Virus record (IMG/VR): IMGVR_UViG_3300049783_000824
Coordinates: 1 to 64,000 of that record
From: a virus
Direction: 5' to 3' (one strand)
Length of the DNA stretch: 64,000 nt
Of the stretch, positions 8,859 to 16,703 are shown in pieces (positions within the stretch are counted from its first letter, which is position 1; each line of letters opens with the position of its first letter). Under the pieces are notes generated by a model. The model did no database searches. It saw only the letters and a program-made list of their open reading frames with translations, and had not been told where the DNA came from. The position numbers and the translations under genes were made by a program.

Positions 8859-8888
8859 ATTGTACTACAAATAGTATTTTGTTGTCAA
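8859..8888 (-). promoter_or_regulatory. Host-type promoter for the small minus-strand gene
   Basis: Read on the minus strand: TTGACA (8888-8883), an 18-bp spacer, then TACAAT (8864-8859), about 25 bases before the ATG at 8834. The -35 is the perfect sigma70 consensus. It lies in the 243-base gap between divergent genes. Confidence 0.6.
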
Positions 8889-9007
8889 TATTTTAATTAG
8901 GTGGATAATTTTTTAAAAATTATTGTAATTTTTGACCAATTCTTTTTCTTTATATTTCAATAACTTACAGAAAAACTTTCTAATAAATTAATAATTGAGT
9001 GGAGAGC

Positions 9008-9053
9008 TATAAATAATTGTGTACGTTTATACCAGAAGCGTATGGTTATAAAC
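9008..9053 (+). promoter_or_regulatory. Late promoter and 5' leader hairpin of the scaffold-capsid operon
   Basis: TATAAATA at 9008-9015 precedes the gp22-like gene by 63 bases. Downstream, GTTTATACC (9025-9033) pairs with GGTTATAAAC (9044-9053) with one bulged T, giving a hairpin inside the late leader. Unlike the other late-promoter repeats in this window, both arms would be in the late RNA, so it may stabilise the message. Confidence 0.55.
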
Positions 9054-9077
9054 TATTTTAAAACTGAGGAGTTTGCT

Positions 9078-10061
9078 ATGGAAGAGTTGCTTCAACAATT
9101 AGTAGAGAATGAACTACTAACAGAAGATACCAAAAAAGAGCTTACTGAAGCTATCACTAAGCAAAACAATGAGCTTTTAGAAGCTCGTATTGTTGAGCAC
9201 AAAGCGGAAGTAGAAGCTCAAGTTCGTGTAGAACTACAGGAACAATATCAGGCTGATAAAGAAGCCTTAATCGAAGCTATTGACACTAAGGTGGAAGAGC
9301 ATTTGAAAGAAGAACTTGATGAATTGCGTGACGACATTGAACGTTTCCGTGATTTGGAAGTTGAGTACGCTGAAAAGCTATCTGAAGCTAAAGAGGAATT
9401 AAGTGAAGTCCTTAAAGGTGACATTGAAGAACTTGTTGAAACTATTGACACTTTCTTGGACATGCGTCTTGCTGAAGAAGTTAAAGAATTGAAAGAAGAT
9501 ATTGACAATGTTAAGCGCCTACAATTCGGTGCTGAAATTTTCGAAGCATTCGAAGGTATGTTTGCTAAGAAGTTTGTTGATGAAAATGGTCTTGAAAAAG
9601 ATCTAACTGAAAAAGAAAATCGTTTGAGCGAGTTGTCTGCAAAATTGGATGAAGCGTCTAACGAGTTGAAAGTTATTAAGCGTGAGAAGAAGCTTGCTGA
9701 GGTTCTAGAACCCCTACATGGCCGTTCACGTGAAGTTATGGAAGCAGTGCTAAAGAATATCGCAACTGAAAAGTTGACGGAAGCTTATGACCACTACATT
9801 CCAAAAGTTCTACACGAAAGCACTAGTGTTGTCGTGGAGTCGGAGAAGGAACCTGCTAAAAAGTCAGAAGTACTAGCCGAGGGTGATGCTGTAGACACCA
9901 AGCCTGTTAAAGGTAAAGTAATTACAGAAGGAACGGTTGTCGCTACTGGCGATACCGAACAATTGATTGAAGAATCAGTTGAACTTGAGAACGAATTACC
10001 AGAAGCCGTTAAGAAGCAACTTGCACGCTTAAAGCATCTTGGTGGTTTTAACTCACAATAG
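9078..10061 (+). CDS. Prohead core scaffolding protein (gp22-like)
   Basis: A 327-residue, highly charged, long-helical/coiled-coil protein directly upstream of the major capsid gene, the canonical position of T4 gene 22. The central FGAEIFEAFEGMF (about residues 154-166) is the segment I associate with gp22-like core proteins, and the composition (Glu, Lys, Leu, Ala) fits an internal scaffold that is degraded after head assembly. I chose the ATG at 9078, which has GAGGA 7 bases upstream, over an earlier in-frame ATG at 9042. It is transcribed from a late promoter together with the capsid gene. Confidence 0.85.
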   Translation: MEELLQQLVENELLTEDTKKELTEAITKQNNELLEARIVEHKAEVEAQVRVELQEQYQADKEALIEAIDTKVEEHLKEELDELRDDIERFRDLEVEYAEKLSEAKEELSEVLKGDIEELVETIDTFLDMRLAEEVKELKEDIDNVKRLQFGAEIFEAFEGMFAKKFVDENGLEKDLTEKENRLSELSAKLDEASNELKVIKREKKLAEVLEPLHGRSREVMEAVLKNIATEKLTEAYDHYIPKVLHESTSVVVESEKEPAKKSEVLAEGDAVDTKPVKGKVITEGTVVATGDTEQLIEESVELENELPEAVKKQLARLKHLGGFNSQ

Positions 10062-10090
10062 AATTACCCCATAGGTTAGGAGATAATAAC

Positions 10091-11485
10091 ATGGACAATT
10101 CACTTTTCGAACATTGGGACGAAACCAAAGAAGCTTTGCTTGATGGTTTAAAACAGTCTCAGAAAGAAGTAGTAGGGCCGCTTTTGGAAAACCAAAAGAG
10201 GTACTTGATTCAAGAAACAGCAGCGACTGGTTCTATTCAAGCACACGACATTGCTAACTTCCGTAAAACTTTACTACCAATGATCCGTCGTATCATTCCC
10301 GGTACTATCGCTAGTGAGCTAGTGGGCGTACAGCCAATGAGCGGACCAGTTGGTCTAGTATACACTCTTCGTTACCGTTACGAAGAAAACATGACTCACA
10401 ATGCTGCGTCATCACAGTTTGGTGGTTTTGACATCACATCAGGCGACGAAGCTTTCGGTAACGCTTCTCCAGTTCGTCAGTTCTATGCTGGTAACACTGG
10501 TGCTGCACAAGCTGCTGGTGCCTCTGGTATCGACACTGCTGGTGGACCTGCTAATATCGATGCTACTACTGCTGAGGGTGGTGCTTGGGAATCTTCAAGC
10601 GACGTAACTACTTATGCTACTGGTACTTCTGACTTCTCTGGATACTCAGTGAACGTTGGTGGTTCTATGCTAGGTGGTTCTGGTTCATTCGCTGAAGGTA
10701 ATGGTGGTCGTAAGATGTCACTAGAAGTTATCTCTCAGGCAGTTGAAGCTGGTAGCCGTAAACTACAGTCTGGTTGGACAATCGAAGCTATGCAAGACCT
10801 AAACAGTCAGCATGGTCTAGATATCGAGAGCGAGATCACTAAGGCTCTATCTGCAGAAATCGTGCAGGAAATCGACGCAGAAATCATTAACGACCTACTA
10901 GCACTATCTGGTACTGTTCGTACCTTTGATTTCGGCAACACTGGTGGTACTACTTATGCTCCTGCATTCGTAGGTGATCGTTTCGCTAACCTTGGTGTTC
11001 GCATCAACGAAGTAGCAAACGTTATCGCTCGTAAGACCCGTCGTGGTGCTGGTAACTTCATCGTTGTTTCTCCGATGATCGTATCTGTACTTCAGTCTGC
11101 TGCTAAATCGGTTTTCGCTCCTGCAGTTGAAGGTTCTTTTAAAGGTCCAAACAACACTGAGCTTGTTGGTATGCTAAATGGTCGTATCAAAGTATACAGC
11201 TATTTGTGGAACCAAGCTACTCCGGGTGTTTCTTCACCTAATGGTGATGACAAGATCCTAGTTGGTTACAAAGGTGGAAACGGTGAAGTTGACTCAGGTT
11301 ACTTCTACGCACCATATGTACCTCTAATGAGTTCTGGTGTGATCGTTAACCCAGTTACTTTCCAACCTGTTGTTTCTCTAATGACTCGTTATGGTAAAGT
11401 TGCTCTTACTGATCCAACTACATCGTTGGGCAATTCAGCTGACTATTATGGTAGAATCAATGTTACGAATCTAGATTTCATCTAA
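10091..11485 (+). CDS. Major capsid protein (gp23-like)
   Basis: A 464-residue protein of the T4 gp23 family. The N-terminal LFEHW, the ANFRKTLLPMIRRIIPGTIA block (about residues 57-76) and ASELVGVQPMSGPVGLVYTLRYRY (about 76-99) are the hallmarks, as is the C-terminal Y-GRINVTNLDFI. T4 gp23 has a cleaved propeptide of about 65 residues; the FRKTLLPMIRR block falls close to where the mature chain would begin, so similar processing is likely. A strong AGGAG site precedes the ATG, codon use is biased to highly expressed codons (GGT, GCT, CGT), and a strong terminator follows. It forms the hexamers of the head lattice. Confidence 0.96.
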   Translation: MDNSLFEHWDETKEALLDGLKQSQKEVVGPLLENQKRYLIQETAATGSIQAHDIANFRKTLLPMIRRIIPGTIASELVGVQPMSGPVGLVYTLRYRYEENMTHNAASSQFGGFDITSGDEAFGNASPVRQFYAGNTGAAQAAGASGIDTAGGPANIDATTAEGGAWESSSDVTTYATGTSDFSGYSVNVGGSMLGGSGSFAEGNGGRKMSLEVISQAVEAGSRKLQSGWTIEAMQDLNSQHGLDIESEITKALSAEIVQEIDAEIINDLLALSGTVRTFDFGNTGGTTYAPAFVGDRFANLGVRINEVANVIARKTRRGAGNFIVVSPMIVSVLQSAAKSVFAPAVEGSFKGPNNTELVGMLNGRIKVYSYLWNQATPGVSSPNGDDKILVGYKGGNGEVDSGYFYAPYVPLMSSGVIVNPVTFQPVVSLMTRYGKVALTDPTTSLGNSADYYGRINVTNLDFI

Positions 11486-11528
11486 GATAAGTTTCAGTGA
11501 TACTAGTCTACTAGTAAGTTAGAAAATA

Positions 11529-11558
11529 AAAAAACCTCACTCCGGTGGGGTTTTTTTT
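11529..11558 (+). terminator. Rho-independent terminator after the major capsid gene
   Basis: An AACCTCAC arm, TCCG loop and GTGGGGTT arm are followed by a run of eight T. The UUCG-like tetraloop and the T-run make this one of the clearest terminators in the window. It closes the scaffold-capsid transcript. Confidence 0.9.
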
Positions 11559-11576
11559 GCCCTAAAAAAAGGTAAC

Positions 11577-11608
11577 ACCATAAATATGCATACATTAGGA
11601 GATATGGT
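11577..11608 (+). promoter_or_regulatory. Variant late promoter (CATAAATA) with overlapping inverted repeat
   Basis: CATAAATA at 11579-11586 lies just after the capsid terminator. ACCATA (11577-11582) is complementary to TATGGT (11603-11608), which lies between the AGGAG site (11597-11601) and the ATG at 11610. RNA started about 11592 would lack the left arm. Confidence 0.4.
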
Positions 11609-11609
11609 T

Positions 11610-12041
11610 ATGTACGAATATAGATGCAAGGTAGTTCATATAGTCGATGGTGACACTGTTGATGTAGATATTGACTTGGGTTTTGGTGTCTGGATACATA
11701 ATGAGCGAATACGATTGTATGGGATGGATGCCCCCGAAAGTAGAACAAGAGATTTAGAAGAGAAGAAGTTTGGTATATTGGCTAAAGAGTTCGTACAGGC
11801 TAAATTGCCATTGGGTAGCACACAAAAACTTGTAACTAAATCATATGATTCAACAGGTAAATATGGAAGAATACTTGGCACGTTTAAAGTGTTTGATTTT
11901 GTTACAGATAGTGAGCAAACTTTAACCGAAATAATGATACGTGACCACTATGCAGTTGCATACTATGGGCAACATAAAGATGAAGTAGAGCAGGCGCATT
12001 TAGAAAATAGGATTAAGTTAATCGAAGCCCAAGGTGTGTAA
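11610..12041 (+). CDS. Staphylococcal-nuclease-like (TNase/SNase) endonuclease
   Basis: A 143-residue OB-fold nuclease close to the usual domain length. Counted from the chosen ATG, the active-site set is intact: VDGDTVDVDID (12-22), RIRLYGMDAPE with Arg35, Asp40 and Glu43, and KYGRILG with Arg87. These numbers happen to equal those of staphylococcal nuclease. An AAYYG-type end motif (AVAYYG) follows. I chose the ATG at 11610 because AGGAG lies 8 bases upstream; two earlier in-frame ATGs have none. There is no signal peptide, so it acts in the cytoplasm or virion, perhaps on host DNA/RNA. It is transcribed after the capsid terminator from a late-type promoter. Confidence 0.85.
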   Translation: MYEYRCKVVHIVDGDTVDVDIDLGFGVWIHNERIRLYGMDAPESRTRDLEEKKFGILAKEFVQAKLPLGSTQKLVTKSYDSTGKYGRILGTFKVFDFVTDSEQTLTEIMIRDHYAVAYYGQHKDEVEQAHLENRIKLIEAQGV

Positions 12042-12064
12042 CAAAGCTGGTACACATATTGTAA

Positions 12065-12104
12065 CCAATGCGTCACAGTTGTTATAAATAATAACACATT
12101 GGAG
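12065..12104 (+). promoter_or_regulatory. Late promoter inside a hairpin that covers the endolysin ribosome site
   Basis: TATAAATA (12083-12090) lies in the loop region of a nested inverted repeat. CCAATG (12065-12070) pairs with CATTGG (12097-12102), and GTTAT (12081-12085) pairs with ATAAC (12091-12095). The right outer arm takes half of the GGAG ribosome site (12101-12104). RNA starting from the late promoter (about 12096) lacks the left arms. T4 lysozyme gene e is known to be controlled by the same kind of arrangement. Confidence 0.6.
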
Positions 12105-12111
12105 ATTAACT

Positions 12112-12513
12112 ATGTCATATAAATTTGGTAAAACATCACAAGATAGATTAGATACGTGCCACCCTATATTACAAGAACTGGCTAACGAAGTGATTAAACA
12201 TATTGACTTTACCGTTGTGTGTGGTCACAGGGGCGAGGAAGATCAAAAGGCAGCAGTTGCCAGTAAAGCAAGTAAGGTTAATTTCCCAAACAGTAAGCAC
12301 AATTCACTACCATCCATTGCCATTGATGTTGCCCCGTATCCAATAGATTGGGATGACATTAAGCGATTTGCCTTCCTTGTTGGTATATTTAAAGGGGTAG
12401 CAATAGCAAAAGGTTACAAGATACGTTTAGGCTCGGATTGGGATTCAGATGGGGACATTACTGATCACAAGTTCATGGACTGGCCACACATAGAATTAGT
12501 ACTAGAGGAGTAG
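12112..12513 (+). CDS. M15-family peptidase, likely endolysin
   Basis: A 133-residue single-domain M15 (VanY/Ply500-like) peptidase. The zinc ligands are visible: SKHN with His63, IDVAP with Asp72 and WPHIEL with His126, with Glu128 close by, plus the conserved CGHRGEEDQKAAV helix (about 37-50). The family cleaves L-Ala-D-Glu or D-Ala peptide bonds in peptidoglycan. There is no signal peptide and no cell-wall-binding domain, as expected for an endolysin of a phage of Gram-negative hosts that needs a holin. The promoter and hairpin upstream suggest strictly late translation. Confidence 0.88.
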   Translation: MSYKFGKTSQDRLDTCHPILQELANEVIKHIDFTVVCGHRGEEDQKAAVASKASKVNFPNSKHNSLPSIAIDVAPYPIDWDDIKRFAFLVGIFKGVAIAKGYKIRLGSDWDSDGDITDHKFMDWPHIELVLEE

Positions 12514-12516
12514 AGT

Positions 12517-12846
12517 ATGCCCACTCTAAGCTTTAAGGAATATTATGATTCCAAGCAAAAGTTACTTTCCGCATGTGAAAGTATCCCTAGGATACGAAGT
12601 GAATACCGTATTACAAAATACTGCAAATTTCCATTTTTTGAATCATTAAGTTCTGAGAATAGGGAATATATTGCGTTCAAGCCAAAGGATAGAATTGAAG
12701 TCCTTTGGGAAAAGGTGGATGAGTATGATGCTTATCCGGTAGCGAAGAGGATAACCCTTATAACTGAAGGTCGTAAAGAAGTTTTTCCAATCTGGAATAA
12801 TAAGAAGATGCATAGTTGGATTGATACCAACACCAACGAAATGTAA
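12517..12846 (+). CDS. Conserved phage hypothetical protein (FKEYYDSKQKLL / TKYCKFP type)
   Basis: A 109-residue protein starting 3 bases after the endolysin stop. The pattern LSFKEYYDSKQKLL ... YRITKYCKFPF ... YIAFKPKDRIEVLWE is one I recognise from T4-like phages, without a known function. It is probably co-transcribed with the endolysin. Confidence 0.6.
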   Translation: MPTLSFKEYYDSKQKLLSACESIPRIRSEYRITKYCKFPFFESLSSENREYIAFKPKDRIEVLWEKVDEYDAYPVAKRITLITEGRKEVFPIWNNKKMHSWIDTNTNEM

Positions 12847-12902
12847 AAATAAGAGCGTACTCGCATTTATTACAATAATAACTTACTAGTTAGGAATTTG
12901 AG

Positions 12903-13604
12903 ATGATCACAGAATGGGCAAGCATATTAGAATCATATGGGTGGGGAGCACTGATATTCACCCTCACTGCGTATGTACTTATTGCATACTTAAAGAAAAT
13001 GTCAAAAGTGTGGAACTCTAGGGACATCGCTAATGTAAGCGAAGATAATCATTTTATAAGATCCCAATTAAAGGCGCATCAAGTATTTTCTACTATACAA
13101 TATAAGGTAAATAATGAAATCCCTACTTTAAAATTTAAAGGGAACACATTTCCAGTTAGGCAAAAACTTTTTAGGAAGATGCTTGAAGTAAAACTGATAA
13201 CTGTCAAAGGCATGTTACATAGTATAATAGAAATGAACGTTTTTGGGAAGACACACCCGACTGAATGGTCCATTGCTGTGCAGAGTGCAATAGACGAAAG
13301 TGATTATACATTATCAAATTTAGCATTGCGTGAAGGAATACCAGCTATAGTTGTAAGCGAATATATGGTTTGGCATTCCGTAAGTACTAAAACCCTAATG
13401 GCCTATGTAAATGACTTGGCCATATCCACATTACATGAGACAAATGAATCAAGGACCAGCACACTATACTCAATTATTGATTTACAAATGTCAGTCATGG
13501 TTGGTGATGCAGAGAGGACTCTAATATCACTAAATGGTTCCCTGAGTGGTCTTGTATTCAACGGTGAAACCATTGAATCTATGGCAGACGAACACGAACT
13601 ATAG
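12903..13604 (+). CDS. Membrane-anchored protein with one N-terminal transmembrane helix
   Basis: A 233-residue protein with one clear hydrophobic segment near residues 13-31 (YGWGALIFTLTAYVLIAYL) followed by Lys/Arg, then a soluble, largely helical domain. The short N-out region and positive residues after the helix predict a cytoplasmic C-terminal domain. It lies between the endolysin and two large virion genes and may take part in lysis control or assembly at the membrane, but a holin normally has more transmembrane segments or is much shorter. No family name recognised. Confidence 0.6.
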   Translation: MITEWASILESYGWGALIFTLTAYVLIAYLKKMSKVWNSRDIANVSEDNHFIRSQLKAHQVFSTIQYKVNNEIPTLKFKGNTFPVRQKLFRKMLEVKLITVKGMLHSIIEMNVFGKTHPTEWSIAVQSAIDESDYTLSNLALREGIPAIVVSEYMVWHSVSTKTLMAYVNDLAISTLHETNESRTSTLYSIIDLQMSVMVGDAERTLISLNGSLSGLVFNGETIESMADEHEL

Positions 13605-13620
13605 CTTTTTGCTCGTTACT

Positions 13621-13628
13621 TATAAATA
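13621..13628 (+). promoter_or_regulatory. T4-type late promoter octamer
   Basis: A perfect TATAAATA 29 bases before the start codon of a large virion protein gene. Confidence 0.7.
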
Positions 13629-13656
13629 TCATTAGATAAATAAAAGGTTAAGTTTA

Positions 13657-16600
13657 ATGGCTATATATGACAAATTCGCAGATGCACCGAACAGACTAAA
13701 ACTTGAAGGTCAAGAGATTACGGTCAAATTAGTCAGAAATGGTGACGGTACTGCAACAATCAAATGGAACATCCCCGTTATTAGCGGCTGTGATGTAGAA
13801 AACTTAGTATATGATGGTATTGTAATTACCGTAAGTAATAGACCAGCTAATCATATAACAACGTCCCCCCAGTCTGGAACATACTATGATGCTGACGCAA
13901 CATTCGACAGGGACTTACATACTGGTGATAGTATTAATGTTGCATCCGTCGTTGGTGCATTTTACCACGATAAGTCAACAGTATCACTAACTGTCAATGA
14001 CGTTCTAGAAAAAACTCCGTATTATGTTTCTGCATATGCTGTTGACCAAAACGGCAACTATCATAGGGAAGGTGTGCACGCGTATAGCCTACCAACATCA
14101 CAGGCTGAAACCCAACAGGCTGGAGATGAGACCCCAGCATATCACGACGTTTTAGTAGACACACCAGAGGGCATATCAACGAAGGCCCGTACTGGATTAG
14201 TGATAGGTACAACCTATAACATTAAACTGCTTATAAATGGTAAGTGTTATGAGTATGATGATTTACTTGGAAGTGATGTACAAACATTTGAAGACTTGGC
14301 ATCAACTATCAATAATAGGTTAATCATGTCAACTAACCCAATATTGGGACCATTATTCCCTAATGAAGGGAAGTATATGGTAGATGTTGACAATGAAACT
14401 GTGTACATGTGGGACGGCTCAGCTAATATTGAGCAAGTTTCTACCTTCTTTGGCACTGACCCATCAATCCCAATATTGGATACCTACTGGTATAAGCCAT
14501 CAACCGATGCACTTAAGGTCCGTGAGGTTGGTGGGTGGGCATCAGTAACTAGCATTATAAAGTATTCAAGTGATCCATCAATGCCAGTAGACGGGACTGT
14601 GTGGCTTGACAAGGCGTTTAACAGTAATAATGAGTTAGACACCCTTAATACCTCTGGGTGGGTTTGGGATGGTGTTACGTGGTGTAAGAAGCCAACTATT
14701 ATCCAGACACGTAGCCCACTACTCCCACCTGTACTCACATCTAGTGATTATTGGTATAACGAAGAGGATGGCTCTGTATCTAAACGGAACATAGAATTAC
14801 GAACATGGGAAGAAGTGAACCCTGTAGTATGGGACACTGACCCCAACACTATAGCTGATGCCAACCATTGGTACAACCAAGAAACGGAATTAGCTTTAAT
14901 TAGAGTTAGTGGTGTATGGGAAGAAATTAACAACATACGATACGCAGAGCGTAATAGTGTTGGTGAATTAGACTCACCTGTTGCCAATCATTACTGGTTA
15001 ATACCTTCTGAGCAAGTTTTACTTAAGCGTGATGCCACAAATACTGTATGGGTTGACGTAAATGTTGTGATAAGCTATAATGATCCCGCTGATCGTGCAA
15101 GCTGTGATGCTTGGTGGGATGTTAGCGTTGGTGTTGATAACCTATTCATTTGGGATGCAGTAAACATTACATGGGTTGCTGTCACTAACTTTACACAATC
15201 TGCTGTAGATCCAGCCACCACAGTAACTTTAGAAGCTGGGACATTGTGGTATAACCAAGAAACTGAGGTTATGCAGAAGATTACCGGATTAAACTGTTCT
15301 GATATCCAATACATATGTTCATCATATGACCCAACTAACTTACCAGTAGGTATCGTGTGGTTGAAAACAACCGATAACACATGGTATATATGGGACGGCT
15401 CTGCGTTCGTATTGATAACCGTTATCGTTGATGAGGATGACCCATACGTTGTTGTTGATGGGATGTTCTGGTACAATACTGCATCAGATGAGCTATATTT
15501 GAGAGTGGTTGGGGTATGGGTATTGCAGGTGTACACCACCGACACACTATCTCCAGCTATCGGTACTTTATTTTATGATACACTTGAGGACGCATTACTT
15601 GAATGGGATGGTGAAGCTTGGATAGCTGCGTGTGGTTTAGCTGAAGTTGTATTAGACTTTAACAGAAGTGTATGTTTCGATAACATGACCAACTCCATTA
15701 GCAGCAGTTTATTCTCACCATATAACGACATTGATAAGTTTGGCCGTGACCTTATTCGGTTCAAGACATGCAATACGGGGTGTGACGAGACCATTATAGT
15801 AGACGAAATGTCATCGGTAATGTCTAGCTTATCCAAACCAGTAATGTATCAAAACCCAGCCACTGGTCGTAGCATAAATGAGGCAGGGTCAACCTATAGA
15901 GAATTGGGTGTTGGTGACGATGGGACACCCGATGAAAGGCGCAAGCTTCAGGATCAGATTAGAGTAGCTCTGGGGTCTGTAGGTGTCCAAGTTGAATTGA
16001 CTAAACAACAACTAGACGAATGTATTGATAATGCACTGTTGATGGTTAGGAAGTATTCTAGCTATTCATATCAACATGTAATGTTCTTCATGGATGTTGT
16101 TCCTAACCAACAAAGATATTTACTTACTAATAAGTGTGTTGGTTTTAATAAGATCAGCAATATTAATGCGGCTTACCGTATGAAGGGTGGTGGCCTTGGT
16201 CTTGGTCGTGGTGGTGGTATGGGAGGAGGTGATTTGCATGGATATGCAGCAATGCAGCAACTATATCATGCTGGAAAGTTTGATATGTTGTCTTTTCACC
16301 TAGTGTCACAGTACATAGAGGAATTGAATATGATATTTGCTAATAATATTGTATTTGATTTTTACGAAGATACCAGAATATTAAATTTCCATCAAGTGTT
16401 TTATCATAAAGAGAGGATATTACTAGATGCATTTATTGACCTTCCAGAGCAAAAATTGATGACCAATAGGTATCTTGAACTGTGGATTAAGAAGTGGGCA
16501 TTAGCTGAAGCTAAGATGATACTGTCTCAGGTTCGTGGTAAGTTCCAGTCTCTACCGGGGCCAAATGGTTCTACGGTATTGAACTCTCAGGAATTAATCA

Positions 16601-16701
16601 CACAGGCTGAAAATGAAAAGGTAGAATTGAGGGAAGAGCTACATGATCGTTCTATGCAAGATCATAACAGCGATGTCCAATCTCAGTTCTTTATGGGGTA
16701 A
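13657..16701 (+). CDS. Large modular virion protein: Fn3-like N-terminus, WYN repeats, conserved neck/baseplate-type C-terminus
   Basis: A 1014-residue protein. The N-terminus (about 15-150) looks like a fibronectin-III-type domain (LVRNGDGTATIKWNIP ... TPYYVSAYAVDQNGNYHREG). From about 260 to 660 it contains some ten short repeats of the type DP-P--G-YWYN--T--L----G-W--V, probably beta-hairpin modules exposed on the particle. The C-terminal 270 residues (from GDDGTPDERRKLQDQI) include VELTKQQLDECIDNALLMV, NQQRYLLTNKCVGFNKI, a Gly-rich loop (GGGLGLGRGGGMGGGD near 843-858) and a segment KMILSQVRGKFQSLPGPNG, which I recognise from neck/tail-completion-type proteins of marine T4-like phages. It probably joins head and tail while displaying the repeats. 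A late promoter precedes it. Confidence 0.75.
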   Translation: MAIYDKFADAPNRLKLEGQEITVKLVRNGDGTATIKWNIPVISGCDVENLVYDGIVITVSNRPANHITTSPQSGTYYDADATFDRDLHTGDSINVASVVGAFYHDKSTVSLTVNDVLEKTPYYVSAYAVDQNGNYHREGVHAYSLPTSQAETQQAGDETPAYHDVLVDTPEGISTKARTGLVIGTTYNIKLLINGKCYEYDDLLGSDVQTFEDLASTINNRLIMSTNPILGPLFPNEGKYMVDVDNETVYMWDGSANIEQVSTFFGTDPSIPILDTYWYKPSTDALKVREVGGWASVTSIIKYSSDPSMPVDGTVWLDKAFNSNNELDTLNTSGWVWDGVTWCKKPTIIQTRSPLLPPVLTSSDYWYNEEDGSVSKRNIELRTWEEVNPVVWDTDPNTIADANHWYNQETELALIRVSGVWEEINNIRYAERNSVGELDSPVANHYWLIPSEQVLLKRDATNTVWVDVNVVISYNDPADRASCDAWWDVSVGVDNLFIWDAVNITWVAVTNFTQSAVDPATTVTLEAGTLWYNQETEVMQKITGLNCSDIQYICSSYDPTNLPVGIVWLKTTDNTWYIWDGSAFVLITVIVDEDDPYVVVDGMFWYNTASDELYLRVVGVWVLQVYTTDTLSPAIGTLFYDTLEDALLEWDGEAWIAACGLAEVVLDFNRSVCFDNMTNSISSSLFSPYNDIDKFGRDLIRFKTCNTGCDETIIVDEMSSVMSSLSKPVMYQNPATGRSINEAGSTYRELGVGDDGTPDERRKLQDQIRVALGSVGVQVELTKQQLDECIDNALLMVRKYSSYSYQHVMFFMDVVPNQQRYLLTNKCVGFNKISNINAAYRMKGGGLGLGRGGGMGGGDLHGYAAMQQLYHAGKFDMLSFHLVSQYIEELNMIFANNIVFDFYEDTRILNFHQVFYHKERILLDAFIDLPEQKLMTNRYLELWIKKWALAEAKMILSQVRGKFQSLPGPNGSTVLNSQELITQAENEKVELREELHDRSMQDHNSDVQSQFFMG

Positions 16702-16703
16702 CT

